The notes beneath the pieces are model-generated. The model was given only the letters and a program-made list of their open reading frames with translations, ran no database searches and was not told the origin of the DNA. The position numbers and the translations under genes were made by a program. Shown piece by piece: positions 18,044 to 27,831 of a DNA stretch of 64,000 nt (positions are counted from its first letter, which is position 1; each line of letters opens with the position of its first letter). The stretch is from Bifidobacterium sp. ESL0763 (GTDB lineage: Bacteria > Actinomycetota > Actinomycetes > Actinomycetales > Bifidobacteriaceae), in assembly GCF_029433395.1 (NCBI RefSeq), contig NZ_JAQTHW010000002.1, positions 1,054,001 through 1,118,000 of the forward strand, written 5' to 3'.

Positions 18044-18231
18044 TTCCATAGGTATCGGATATCCCATCGGCTTCGACGTTTCGACGATTTCTACGATTTC
18101 TACGATTCCGCCATGATCGGTATCCCCGATATTCGTGAATACCCAAGCGATGACGCCCCTATGGAACATCCATCACCGAAGACGAATCCTGCGATGTATC
18201 CCCAAGGGCGCGACGGCTCGCCAGCGCCTCG

Positions 18232-21200
18232 CTACCGATAGAGCCGCATGCCCTGCGGCGACGGCGTGAACCCGGCGGTGCGTAGCGGCTGCGTGTAGCG
18301 ATTCAGGGCTGTTAAGGGCTCTCCGTTGACATCGCGGAAGGTGACGCTGCCACGCCTGTTGTCCGACCGCGGGCCTGACGCATACTGCGAGCGCAAGGTA
18401 TCGGCCAGTTGTGCGATGGCACGCCGAAGCCCGAAATCGGTAGCCCTGAAACACAGCAGATGGTGGCTGGACGGAATGGCGTAGAGCACCGGCTTGCCTT
18501 CGATGAAGATGACCATGGAACCGACCAAGCGCCGGGGCCGTACCGGTTTCCCATGCCTATGCGCGACCGCGGTAACGGCAGGAAACGGCACAGTGCCATC
18601 CGACGGAACCGATGACTTGCCTGAATCACGTTTCCCCTCATCTCCCGGCGAATCTCTCATTGCTTCAGCAACGTCCACATCAGCGGGTTGGACAGCAAGC
18701 GAATCGTTCTCCTGATCGGTTTCGACACCGCTCTTTTTGGTGATATCGGCCGTATCATCGGACGTGTCTAACGATGGCCATGTGACCGCTCCACCGGCAA
18801 GACTCGCGGGATCGGCGGCATCCAGCACCACCGCCAACGGAGCGTCCTGCACTCGCCACTGACGCAATTGATCGATAGTGGCGCGTTCGGCGAACTGCAC
18901 TGCGGAAAGACCACGGACGAACATGCCACGGACCAACGTGCCCGTAGCCTCCATCCGCCTCAACACCGGGTAGATATCCGCGAATCTCACATTTCCCGGG
19001 TCCATGTCCATCAGCGGCGGGGCGATGATGCCGTAACAGTCAAGCAGCGTCTCGACCTGCGCGATGGCACGCGCCTCCGGCCCCACGTCCTCCGGTCTCG
19101 ACACGGCCGACCACAGGCCGGCCAGGGTCTCCGGCAACCGGGGCCTGCGCTCGACCCGTGCCCGGGCATGGAGACGATAACGGCCACGCGACGCCCGCGC
19201 ATACGAACGGCCGGCAGTTCGAGCGCCATTCCCCTGACGCAACAGCGCACGGACCGGAGCGAACGACGAATTGGTCACGTCGCCACGCCACACCAACGAC
19301 CACAGTTCCCGTTCGAAAGCCGTGCCGTTGGCGGACGCCATATGGATCTCACCGGTCAGAGGGTCCACGACCTCCTGTGGCCTGTCTCCGCTATGAAGCT
19401 GCCATCGCGCTTCCAATTGTTCCGCACGATAGGAGCCGCCGAGTGACAGCAATGAGACGATGCCATCGCCGACGGAATCTCCCTGATCCGCCGAAACGGC
19501 ATCGGATGGGGACTTGCCGTCGTTGGCACGCCTGTCAACCGTTGGATTCTGCGCAAGTCGACGTCTCACACTCTCACCATCCGGTCCGCCAGGCAAATTG
19601 CGCCGATTGTCAACACCCGTCAGCAACGGCGAATCGGCGAGATAGAACGCGATCTTGCCGGGCCTCGTGGCCGATTCCGGACCAGTGGCCGCGCTTTCGT
19701 CCTTCGAGCCCACCCACATGACCTCGCCGGCCGCAAGCAGCTCGTCGAGCATCGACGGGCTGAAATCGGGCACCCTGGACGGCAACACCGCCGACTCCCA
19801 CATCGCCGCAGGCAGCGGCATGCCCTCCAACTGCTCGATGGCGCGCAGCAGCCCGTCGGTTCCGCTCAACCGTAGCGAAGCGGACCGGGAGTCCGGCGAA
19901 GCGTCTTCGATCGACTCGCTTTCCTCCATTTCCCCGCCATCGGGCGCATACCGGCGATCGGACGCGCCTTGCCGGAGGGCGTCTCCGTCCGTTTCCGCGC
20001 CGATTCCCTGCCGGGCCAGCAGCCACGATTGGTAGGTCTCGGGACTGACCGGTTTCAGGGACTTGCGTGTCAGCGTCCGCGAGCGCGAGCGGATGCGACG
20101 GAACACCTCGCGGTGCAGGTATTGCACGCCCGGCGAATCTCGCGTGAATTCGCCGGTCATCAGCGCGCCGCGCGCCTTCAGGTCATCAAGCTCGTGGACC
20201 ACCGTGGCCGCGTCCAGGCCCAGATCCGCGACGGCCTGGTCGGCGGTGAACGGCCCATGGGTCTTGGCGAAGCGCGTCACCCGGCCGGCCACGTCATCGG
20301 GTTCGAGCTCGTTCCAGAACCGCCGGTGGCTCAGCTCCTCCTGAATTTGTGTGATGGCCTTCGGATCGAGCGCGTCGGCGATGTGCCCGCTGCCCAGCAG
20401 CTCCTCCAGGACCTCCGGATCCATCGCCAGAAGCGAGGCCCGGCGTTCGGCCTGCGGTGAATCGTATTCGTACATCACCGAACCCACGAAGCCGAACAGG
20501 AGGTTCTGGGCGAACGGCGACGGGCTCTGCGTCTCGACGTCACGGACTTCGATGTTGCCTTCATCGATGTCGGTCATCAGCCGCCTCAACGCCGGCAGGT
20601 CATAGACGTCCTGCAGGCATTCGCGGGCGGTTTCCAAGACCAGCGGGAAATTGTGCTGGGTCTTGGCCGCCGCGAGCAGTTCGGAGGCGCGCAGGCGCTG
20701 CTGCCACAGCGGCACGCGCTTGCCGGGGTTCATCCTCGGCATGTAGAGCGAACGGGCGGCGCATTCGCGGAACCGGGTGGCGAAGAGCACCGAGTCGCCG
20801 ATCTCCTCCTCCACGTCGCGCAGCAATTCGTCGGCGTCGAATGCGAACAGGTCGGCGGCGCTTGCATGGCTGTCCTGCTCGGGCAGGCGCACCACGATGC
20901 CGTCATCGGTGGCGTAGGTCTGGCCGTCGAAGCCGTATTGGCGCTTGAGCCGGTTGGTGACGGCGAGCGCCCACGGCTCATGCACACGACGGCCGTATGG
21001 CGAGTGCAGGATGACGCGCCAGTCGCCCTCCTCGTCCTGACAACGCTCCACGACGAGGGTCCTGTCGGTGGGCAACGCGCCGATGGCGGCCTTCTGTTCG
21101 GCGAGCAGGCGGGCGAGGTTGGCGCGGCCATTGTCATCCAATCCGTCGTCGCGCAGGCGTTGCTCGGTGGCGGCATCGAAATGGGGTCCGGCATCGCTCC

Positions 21201-23454
21201 CGTCGGCCCGGACTGTCGGCGACGTCACCGTTGATTGGTCCATATCCGTTGCGGCATCGGAAGACGGCGATGACGTCGACACCAGTCCGTCGCCGATCTC
21301 GCGGACGAACGCGCCCAGCAGCGCGCCGAATCCGGCGTCACGCCCCGGCCCTTCGCCATGCCAGAACGGCAGTCGCGCGGTGCGTCCGGGCGCCGGGGTG
21401 ACCACCACGCGGTCGTTGGTGATCTGGTCGATCTGCCAGGTGGAGGTGCCGAGTGTGATGATGTCGCCGACGCGGGATTCGTAGACCATCTCCTCGTCCA
21501 GCTCCCCCACCTTCTTGCGTCCGGAACCGGCGTCGGCTTCGGGCAGCACGACGGTGTAGGTGCCACGGTCGGGAATCGTGCCGCCGCTGGTGACGGCGAG
21601 ACGCTGCGCTCCGGGGCGGGCGGAGATAATGCCCTGTTCGGCGTTGAGTTGCAGCGGCGGCCGGAAGGCGGAGAACTCCTCGGAATTGTAGGCGCCGGTG
21701 AGCATGCCGATGACGTTGTCGAACATGTCCCGCGAGAGCGTGGCGAACGGGGCGCTGCGGCGCACGGCCGTGTACCAGTCGTCAGAGCCGAGGTCGTCCA
21801 TCGCGGCCGCGGCGACCGTCTGCTGGGCCAGGATGTCGAGCGGATTATGGCGCACGGCCAAGGGTTCGATCTCGCTTTGCCGCATGCCTTCGACGGTGGC
21901 GGTGGAGGTGATGAGCTCCTGACGGGTGAGTGGATAGAACAGCGCGTGCGAGACGCCGCCGACGCGATGGTCCGCCCTGCCGACGCGCTGCAGGCCGGAG
22001 GAGACGGAGAGCGGCGGCGCGACCTGGATGACCATGTCGACCGAGCCCATGTCGATGCCGAGCTCGAGGCTGCTGGTGGCGACCACGCAGCGCAGGCAGC
22101 CGTGTTTCAGGTCGTCCTCGATGATCTTGCGCCGCGCTTTGGAGACGGAGCCGTGGTGGGCCATGGCGATGGTCTCGGACTTCGGGTGCGAGCCGACCAG
22201 GGCCGAGGAGGAGCCGACGACGGAATCGTAGTGCCGGCCGTCGCCGTAGGCACGGTTGCCGGCCTCGGCGCCGCACTCGGTCTCGGCGTACAGGTCGTTG
22301 AGGCGGGCGGTGAGGCGCTCGGCCAGGCCGCGTGAGTTGACGAACACCAGCGTGCTGTGGTGGCTCAGGACCTCGTCCAAAATGCTGCGTTCGACCGCCG
22401 GCCAGACCGAGTGCGAGGCGGAGGCGGCCGGCGAGGAATGGTCGCCGCGCTTGGTGCGGTTCGGGCCATCGGTCATATCGCCGGAACCATTGCCGGCGAG
22501 ATCCTTGCGGGTCTTGGCCAACGCACGCATGGCGGAGGTGACGCCGCTGATACGGCGCGGGCCTCCATCGCCGCCGCTGCCGGATTTCACACCCGGTTTC
22601 CCGTCGCTTTCGCCGGTGTCGCCGATATGAAATCCGTCGCCGTCGCCGGAGGACGCGCCCAGCGCGCCCATGTCCGCCACGGGTTCGACGATGTTCAGGT
22701 CCATATGCACCGGATCCGCGCCATCGACGATAGTAACGGACTGGTCGCCGCCCAGGAAGGACGCGGCCTCCTTCGGCGGATTGACCGTCGCCGAAAGCCC
22801 GATGCGCTGCACCCGCCGGCCAGTCAGCAGATCGAGCCGTTCCAGGCTCAGCGCCAGATGCGCCCCGCGTTTGGTGGCCGCGAGCGCGTGCACCTCGTCG
22901 ACGATGACGGTCTCGACGGTTTTGAGGATGCGGCGGGCCTTGGAGGTCAGCAGCAGGTAGAGCGACTCGGGGGTGGTGATGAGGATGTCGGGCGGATGCG
23001 CGGCGATGCGGCGGCGCTCCTTGGCCGTGGTGTCGCCCGTGCGGATGGCCACGTCGATGCCGGGAACCGGGATGCCCATGGCGTCGCACTGCGCGGCGAT
23101 GCCTTCCAGCGGCACCCGCAGGTTGCGTTCGACGTCGGCGCCCAGCGCTTTGAGCGGCGAGATATAGAGCACCCTGACACCCGGCTCGTCGGGTTTACCG
23201 GCCTTGTCGGCTTTGCCGGATTTGCTGGGTTTGTCGGCTTTGCCTGATGTGTGTGATCGCCCGCCGATCAGCCCGTCGATGGCGCCGAGGAACGCGGCGA
23301 GGGTCTTGCCGGAGCCGGTGGGCGCGACCACCAGGACGTTCTCCCCCGCCAGGATATGCGGCCAGGCCCCGGATTGCGCGTCGGTGGGCGCGGCGAACGC
23401 ATGCGAGAACCACTCCCGGACGGGAGCCGAGAACGGATTCAGGCATTCGTACAT
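18232..23454 (-). CDS. lhr: Lhr-type superfamily 2 helicase
   Basis: A very long ATP-dependent helicase of about 1,740 residues, implicated in DNA repair in actinobacteria. It has Walker A VVAPTGSGKTLAAF near 50, DEVH in VIVDEVHALAATKRG, SAT in IGLSATVNPPKEA, and the second RecA domain with LVFVNSRGLAERL, VATSSLELGIDMG and LQRVGRADHRVGG. The winged-helix and C-terminal Lhr core follow. It is longer than typical Lhr (about 1,500) because of low-complexity inserts: a lysine-rich GKADKPSKSGKADKAGKPDE stretch near 95-115 and Gly/Asp/Ser-rich segments near 285-350. The ATG at 23454 (MYECLNPFSAPV) is preferred over a GTG six codons earlier; neither has a strong ribosome site. Confidence 0.92.
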   Translation of the reverse strand: MYECLNPFSAPVREWFSHAFAAPTDAQSGAWPHILAGENVLVVAPTGSGKTLAAFLGAIDGLIGGRSHTSGKADKPSKSGKADKAGKPDEPGVRVLYISPLKALGADVERNLRVPLEGIAAQCDAMGIPVPGIDVAIRTGDTTAKERRRIAAHPPDILITTPESLYLLLTSKARRILKTVETVIVDEVHALAATKRGAHLALSLERLDLLTGRRVQRIGLSATVNPPKEAASFLGGDQSVTIVDGADPVHMDLNIVEPVADMGALGASSGDGDGFHIGDTGESDGKPGVKSGSGGDGGPRRISGVTSAMRALAKTRKDLAGNGSGDMTDGPNRTKRGDHSSPAASASHSVWPAVERSILDEVLSHHSTLVFVNSRGLAERLTARLNDLYAETECGAEAGNRAYGDGRHYDSVVGSSSALVGSHPKSETIAMAHHGSVSKARRKIIEDDLKHGCLRCVVATSSLELGIDMGSVDMVIQVAPPLSVSSGLQRVGRADHRVGGVSHALFYPLTRQELITSTATVEGMRQSEIEPLAVRHNPLDILAQQTVAAAAMDDLGSDDWYTAVRRSAPFATLSRDMFDNVIGMLTGAYNSEEFSAFRPPLQLNAEQGIISARPGAQRLAVTSGGTIPDRGTYTVVLPEADAGSGRKKVGELDEEMVYESRVGDIITLGTSTWQIDQITNDRVVVTPAPGRTARLPFWHGEGPGRDAGFGALLGAFVREIGDGLVSTSSPSSDAATDMDQSTVTSPTVRADGSDAGPHFDAATEQRLRDDGLDDNGRANLARLLAEQKAAIGALPTDRTLVVERCQDEEGDWRVILHSPYGRRVHEPWALAVTNRLKRQYGFDGQTYATDDGIVVRLPEQDSHASAADLFAFDADELLRDVEEEIGDSVLFATRFRECAARSLYMPRMNPGKRVPLWQQRLRASELLAAAKTQHNFPLVLETARECLQDVYDLPALRRLMTDIDEGNIEVRDVETQSPSPFAQNLLFGFVGSVMYEYDSPQAERRASLLAMDPEVLEELLGSGHIADALDPKAITQIQEELSHRRFWNELEPDDVAGRVTRFAKTHGPFTADQAVADLGLDAATVVHELDDLKARGALMTGEFTRDSPGVQYLHREVFRRIRSRSRTLTRKSLKPVSPETYQSWLLARQGIGAETDGDALRQGASDRRYAPDGGEMEESESIEDASPDSRSASLRLSGTDGLLRAIEQLEGMPLPAAMWESAVLPSRVPDFSPSMLDELLAAGEVMWVGSKDESAATGPESATRPGKIAFYLADSPLLTGVDNRRNLPGGPDGESVRRRLAQNPTVDRRANDGKSPSDAVSADQGDSVGDGIVSLLSLGGSYRAEQLEARWQLHSGDRPQEVVDPLTGEIHMASANGTAFERELWSLVWRGDVTNSSFAPVRALLRQGNGARTAGRSYARASRGRYRLHARARVERRPRLPETLAGLWSAVSRPEDVGPEARAIAQVETLLDCYGIIAPPLMDMDPGNVRFADIYPVLRRMEATGTLVRGMFVRGLSAVQFAERATIDQLRQWRVQDAPLAVVLDAADPASLAGGAVTWPSLDTSDDTADITKKSGVETDQENDSLAVQPADVDVAEAMRDSPGDEGKRDSGKSSVPSDGTVPFPAVTAVAHRHGKPVRPRRLVGSMVIFIEGKPVLYAIPSSHHLLCFRATDFGLRRAIAQLADTLRSQYASGPRSDNRRGSVTFRDVNGEPLTALNRYTQPLRTAGFTPSPQGMRLYR

Positions 23455-23599
23455 ATGTTCGATTATGCCCACACCCGCTGACGTCGCAGTGACACGGAAC
23501 CGGCACCGCCCGCGTCCGTCATGGCAATGCCGTCACGCTCGGGAAACCGGGGCAACGGCGATGGCGACGGCACCTGCGGCGCCGACCATGGCCCGGCGA

Positions 23600-26002
23600 T
23601 CAGGTGTCGATCTTGCTGCGGTCGAAGTCGTCGGCGTTGTCGACGATGAACTGGCGGCGCGGGGGCACCTCGTCGCCCATCAGCAGCGTGAAGATGCCGC
23701 TGGCGTCCTCGGCCTCCTCCATGGAGATGCGGCGCAGCATGCGGCTGCGCGGGTCCATGGTGGTGTCGGCCAGCTGGTCGGCGTCCATCTCGCCCAGGCC
23801 CTTGTAGCGCTGCACGTCGGGATTGTAGGCGATGCCCTTCCTGTCGAGGTCGGCCAGCTTGCCGGCCAGCTCGTCGTCGGAATAGGTGTAGATGAACTCG
23901 CCCTTGTGCTTGCCGGCCAGCGCGATGCGGTGCAGCGGCGGCACGGCGGCGTAGACGTGGCCGTGGCTGATCAGCGGGCGCATGAAGCGGTAGAAGAGCG
24001 TGAGCAGCAAAATGCGGATGTGCGCGCCGTCGACGTCGGCGTCGGTCATCATGATGACCTTGTTGTAGCGGGTCTGGGTGACGTCGAAGTTCGCCCCGGA
24101 CCCGGCGCCGATCACCTGGATGATCGCCGAGCACTCCTTGTTGGCCAGGATCTGGTTCATGCTGGCCTTCTGCACGTTCAAGATCTTGCCCCTGATGGGC
24201 AGCAGGGCCTGGAAGCCGGAGTTGCGGGCGGCCTTGGCGGTGCCCAGCGCGGAGTCGCCCTCGACGATGAACAGCTCGGCCACGTCGTCGTTGCCCGGCT
24301 GGCAGTCGGAGAGCTTGGAGGGCATCGAGGCGGATTCGAGCGCATTCTTGCGGCGGGTGACCTCCTTGGTCTTGCGCGCCTGGATGCGCGCGTGCATCTC
24401 GCCGGCGATCTTCTCGAGCACGCGGCCGGACTGCTCCTTGTAGCCGCGCTTGGCCCCGGTGATCATCTCGCCGAACTGCTTGTCGGTCATCCTCGAGACG
24501 ATCGGGCGCACGGGGGCGGTGCCGAGCACGTCCTTGGTCTGGCCCTGGAACTGCGGTTCGGCGATGCGCACGGTGACCACGGCCACCAGACCGGCGAGGA
24601 TGTCGTCGCGCTCGATCCTGGTCTTGGAATCCTTGAGGTTGACCTTGAGCTTGCGGGCGTTGGCCTCCACGGCCTTGCGTATCTGGCGGGTGATGCCCTG
24701 CAGGAAGCCGTCGACGTGCATGCCGCCGCCGGGTGTCTCCACCACGTTGACGAAGCTGCGGATGGTGGTGTCGTAGCCGTTGATCCAGCGCAGCGCGATG
24801 TTGACCTGGCAGTCGCGCTCGGTCTTCCGTGCATGCAGGTCGCCGTTGTCGTCGACGGCCTGGGTCTCCTCGACGTAGGTGTCGTCGCCGCTGATGTGCC
24901 AGATCGACGAGACGGGCTCGCCGTGGGAGAGGAAGTCGACGAAGTCCTTCACGCCGCCGGTGTGCAGGAACTCCTCGACGCGCTTGTGGCCGGGCTTGGC
25001 CGCGGCATCCACCAGCGATGCGGAGGCGGGATCGACGGCGGCGGGCTGGTCCGCGGTGCCTTCCGGCTGGCCTTGGGCCGCGTCATCGCCGTCATGGGCG
25101 TTCTCGTCGCCACGGGCGGCATCATCCGTTTCGACCGCGCCAGCAGTTGCCGTATCGGCGATGGCATCGGCATTCTCGGTTGACTGCGACCCCTCGTCGG
25201 ACTGCGCGCTGGCGGTGGCGAGATCGGCCTGCGCGCCCTCGCCTTCGGGCGCATCGACCTCGAACATGTCATCGATCGCAGCGTCGCCAGTCTCCGGGAT
25301 GTTCTCGTCGATGACCACGATCTTCAGGCCCGGCACCAAAAAGCTGGTCTGGCGCACGCGGTCGATGAGCTGCTCGTAGCTGAAGCGCGCGGTGTCGTTG
25401 AAGATCTCCGGGTCGGCCCAGTAGCGGATGCGGGTGCCGGTGGTCCTGGGCGTCACCTTGCCGATCACCTCGAGCTCGGTGGGCTTGTTCTTGCGGGTCT
25501 TTTTGAACTTGTTGTCGGGTGAGCGGTGCTCGGCGTCCGGGTCGTCGTAGACGCCGGGATGGCCCTGGTGGAACGCCATGTGGTAGGTCTTGCCGTTGCG
25601 GTCGACCTCGACGTCGAGGCGCGAGCTCAGGGCGTTGACCACCGAGGAGCCGACGCCGTGCAGGCCGCCGGAGGCGCCGTAGGAGGAGTTGCCGAATTTC
25701 GCGCCGGCGTGCAGCTTGGTCAGCACGACCTCGACGCCGGTGAGCTTGGTCTTCTTCTCCACGTCGACGGGGATGCCGCGGCCGTTGTCGGCCACCTCGA
25801 TGGAGCCGTCGGTGTGCAGGGTGACCACGATCTTATCGCAGGCGCCGGCGAGCGCCTCGTCGACGGAGTTGTCGATGATCTCCCACAGGCAGTGCATGAG
25901 CCCGAGGCTGTCGGTGGTGCCGATATACATGCCGGGGCGCTTGCGTACGGCGTCGAGCCCCTCCAACACCGACAGGTTCTTGGCACTGTATTCCTCAACC
26001 AT
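23600..26002 (-). CDS. parE: DNA topoisomerase IV subunit B
   Basis: An 800-residue ATPase subunit. The GHKL fold is clear: EIIDNSVDEALAG near 45, ADNGRGIPVD near 72 and SGGLHGVGSSVVNAL near 115. The TOPRIM part has FIVEGDSALGTAKAARNSGFQALLPIRGKILN and the metal site MMTDADVDGAHI, and the end carries RYKGLGEMDADQL. Unusually, the loop between the GHKL and transducer domains holds about 100 low-complexity, acidic residues (about 238-342, e.g. ETDDAARGDENAHDGDDAAQ). Its ATG follows GAGGT. With parC it flanks lhr on the opposite strand, so the two subunits are not co-transcribed here. Confidence 0.9.
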   Translation of the reverse strand: MVEEYSAKNLSVLEGLDAVRKRPGMYIGTTDSLGLMHCLWEIIDNSVDEALAGACDKIVVTLHTDGSIEVADNGRGIPVDVEKKTKLTGVEVVLTKLHAGAKFGNSSYGASGGLHGVGSSVVNALSSRLDVEVDRNGKTYHMAFHQGHPGVYDDPDAEHRSPDNKFKKTRKNKPTELEVIGKVTPRTTGTRIRYWADPEIFNDTARFSYEQLIDRVRQTSFLVPGLKIVVIDENIPETGDAAIDDMFEVDAPEGEGAQADLATASAQSDEGSQSTENADAIADTATAGAVETDDAARGDENAHDGDDAAQGQPEGTADQPAAVDPASASLVDAAAKPGHKRVEEFLHTGGVKDFVDFLSHGEPVSSIWHISGDDTYVEETQAVDDNGDLHARKTERDCQVNIALRWINGYDTTIRSFVNVVETPGGGMHVDGFLQGITRQIRKAVEANARKLKVNLKDSKTRIERDDILAGLVAVVTVRIAEPQFQGQTKDVLGTAPVRPIVSRMTDKQFGEMITGAKRGYKEQSGRVLEKIAGEMHARIQARKTKEVTRRKNALESASMPSKLSDCQPGNDDVAELFIVEGDSALGTAKAARNSGFQALLPIRGKILNVQKASMNQILANKECSAIIQVIGAGSGANFDVTQTRYNKVIMMTDADVDGAHIRILLLTLFYRFMRPLISHGHVYAAVPPLHRIALAGKHKGEFIYTYSDDELAGKLADLDRKGIAYNPDVQRYKGLGEMDADQLADTTMDPRSRMLRRISMEEAEDASGIFTLLMGDEVPPRRQFIVDNADDFDRSKIDT

Positions 26003-26120
26003 TCGTCATTTACCTCATATCTCGTCCGCATGGCCCTGAAAACCACAAGCCACCAGAATACCCAACAGCCTCGCCAACACCGCCATGCGCGAGCCTTGGC
26101 GCACGCATGCGAAAAGCGGA

Positions 26121-26149
26121 ACCCGCCGCGGCGAAAGCCAACGGCGGGT
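26121..26149 (-). terminator. Terminator after rpoD
   Basis: ACCCGCCG (26121-26128) pairs with CGGCGGGT (26142-26149). In the leftward direction the stem is followed by TTCCGCTTTTC. It lies 12 nt after the rpoD stop codon, between rpoD and parE. Confidence 0.65.
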
Positions 26150-26160
26150 CCGGGACGCGA

Positions 26161-27678
26161 TCACTGGTCGAGGAAGTCGCGCAGCGTCTGCGAGCGCGAG
26201 GGATGGCGCAGCTTCGACATGGTCTTCGATTCGATCTGGCGGATACGCTCACGGGTCACCCCGTAGACGCGGCCGATGTCGTCGAGGGTCTTGGGCTGGC
26301 CGTCCTCGAGGCCGTAGCGCATCTTGATGACGCCGGCCTCGCGGGGCGAGAGCGTCTCCAGCACCTGCTTGAACTGCTCCTGCAGCAGGGAGAAGGCGAC
26401 GGCCTCGCTGGGCGCGATCGCGTCGGTGTCCTCGATGAGGTCGCCGAACTCGGAGTCGCCGTCCTCGCCGAGCGGGGTGTGCAGGCTGATCGGCTCGCGG
26501 CCGTACTTCTGCACTTCCTGCACCTTCTCGACGGGCATGTCGAGCTCGCGGGCCAGCTCGTCGGGCGTGGGCTCGCGGCCCAGGTCCTGCAGCATCTGGC
26601 GCTGGACGCGGGAAAGCTTGTTGATGACCTCGACCATGTGGACGGGCACGCGGATGGTGCGGGCCTGGTCGGCCATGGCGCGGGTGATGGCCTGGCGGAT
26701 CCACCAGGTGGCGTAGGTGGAGAACTTGAAGCCCTTCTTCCAGTCGAACTTCTCGACGGCGCGGATCAGGCCCAGGTTGCCTTCCTGGATCAGGTCAAGG
26801 AAGAGCATGCCGCGGCCGGTGTAGCGCTTGGCCAGCGAGACCACGAGACGCAGGTTGGCCTCCAGCAGGTGGTCCTTGGCCTTCTTGCCGTCGTTCGACG
26901 CCCACTTGAGCTCGCGCTTGCGCTTGAAGTCCATGCCCTCGGACTCGGTGTTGAGCAGGTGCTGGGCGTAGAGCCCGGCCTCGATGCGCTCCGAGAGGTC
27001 GACCTCCTGCTCGGCGTTCAGCAGGTTGACGCGGCCGATCTGCTTCAGGTAGTCCTTGACCGGGTCTGCGGTGGCGCCGGCGGCCACGACCCTGCGCTTC
27101 GGGTTGCCGGAGGGGGTCAGGTTGTCGTCGTCATCGTCCCGGTCGTTGACCACGAACGCGCCCTTGGCCTTCGGCAGCGCCGCGGCCCGGTGGTGCGAGA
27201 CGGCCTCGTCGCTGGCATCGGTGCCGCCATCGCCCTCATCCGGGGACTGGGCGTCGTCATCTTCCATCTCGTCGACCTCGTCCTCGTTCTGCTCGAGGTC
27301 CTGGTCCCTGGGTTCCTCATCCTCGTGCTTCGCGTCCGCCTTGGAGGATTTGGCGGGCTTGGACGCCTTCTTCTCGGCCGTAGCCTTGGCGGCCGCCTTG
27401 GAAGTCGCCTTCGCCTCCTCCTTCTCACCGTTCTTGGAAGGCTTCTTGGCGGTGGATTTGGCGGCGGGCTTCGAGGTCTTCCTGCCGGCTGTGGACGACG
27501 CCTTCTTCTTGGCGGTGGAGGCGGTCTCCTTCTTCTTGGCCGCGGAACCCGACTTCTTCGCCGTGGTCTTGCCCTTGCCCGACGTATGCGAGGCGGAAGC
27601 CGCGTCCTTCACCTCATCCTTGGCATCGGCCTTCCCCTGATCGACCTTCGACGCTTTTGCCTGTTCCTTCTTGGCCAA
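26161..27678 (-). CDS. rpoD: Principal RNA polymerase sigma factor (sigma-70 group 1)
   Basis: About 505 residues; directs most transcription. Region 1.2 starts at [16 protein letters not shown] near 205, region 2 has [36 protein letters not shown] and [16 protein letters not shown], and region 4 ends [24 protein letters not shown]. The first 200 residues are a lysine/alanine-rich tail (repeats of KKxS/AKKK) passing into a Glu/Asp-rich stretch, as in actinobacterial HrdB/SigA. Start choice: AGGAGG lies directly against the ATG at 27684, too close, but exactly six bases before the TTG at 27678. Translation therefore probably begins at that TTG ([10 protein letters not shown]). An ATG at 27717 has no ribosome site. 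A DUF4192-like gene is upstream. Confidence 0.95.
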   Translation of the reverse strand: MAKKEQAKASKVDQGKADAKDEVKDAASASHTSGKGKTTAKKSGSAAKKKETASTAKKKASSTAGRKTSKPAAKSTAKKPSKNGEKEEAKATSKAAAKATAEKKASKPAKSSKADAKHEDEEPRDQDLEQNEDEVDEMEDDDAQSPDEGDGGTDASDEAVSHHRAAALPKAKGAFVVNDRDDDDDNLTPSGNPKRRVVAAGATADPVKDYLKQIGRVNLLNAEQEVDLSERIEAGLYAQHLLNTESEGMDFKRKRELKWASNDGKKAKDHLLEANLRLVVSLAKRYTGRGMLFLDLIQEGNLGLIRAVEKFDWKKGFKFSTYATWWIRQAITRAMADQARTIRVPVHMVEVINKLSRVQRQMLQDLGREPTPDELARELDMPVEKVQEVQKYGREPISLHTPLGEDGDSEFGDLIEDTDAIAPSEAVAFSLLQEQFKQVLETLSPREAGVIKMRYGLEDGQPKTLDDIGRVYGVTRERIRQIESKTMSKLRHPSRSQTLRDFLDQ

Positions 27679-27831
27679 ACTCATCCTCCTGAACGAATAC
27701 GGTAGTGGAGCGCCCATTATCCACGGCGCGAGCTCATCTCATGGCAATGCCCCAACATAGGAGTTAACCATCTTGTGGCGACGATTATTCCCGTTTCGCA
27801 CAATTTCGTCCGCCGGCGCGATGCGGACGCG

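Noticed and set aside
18079..18108. Short 9-nt tandem repeat after parC as a functional array
   Set aside because: Only about three imperfect units; too short to distinguish from slippage.
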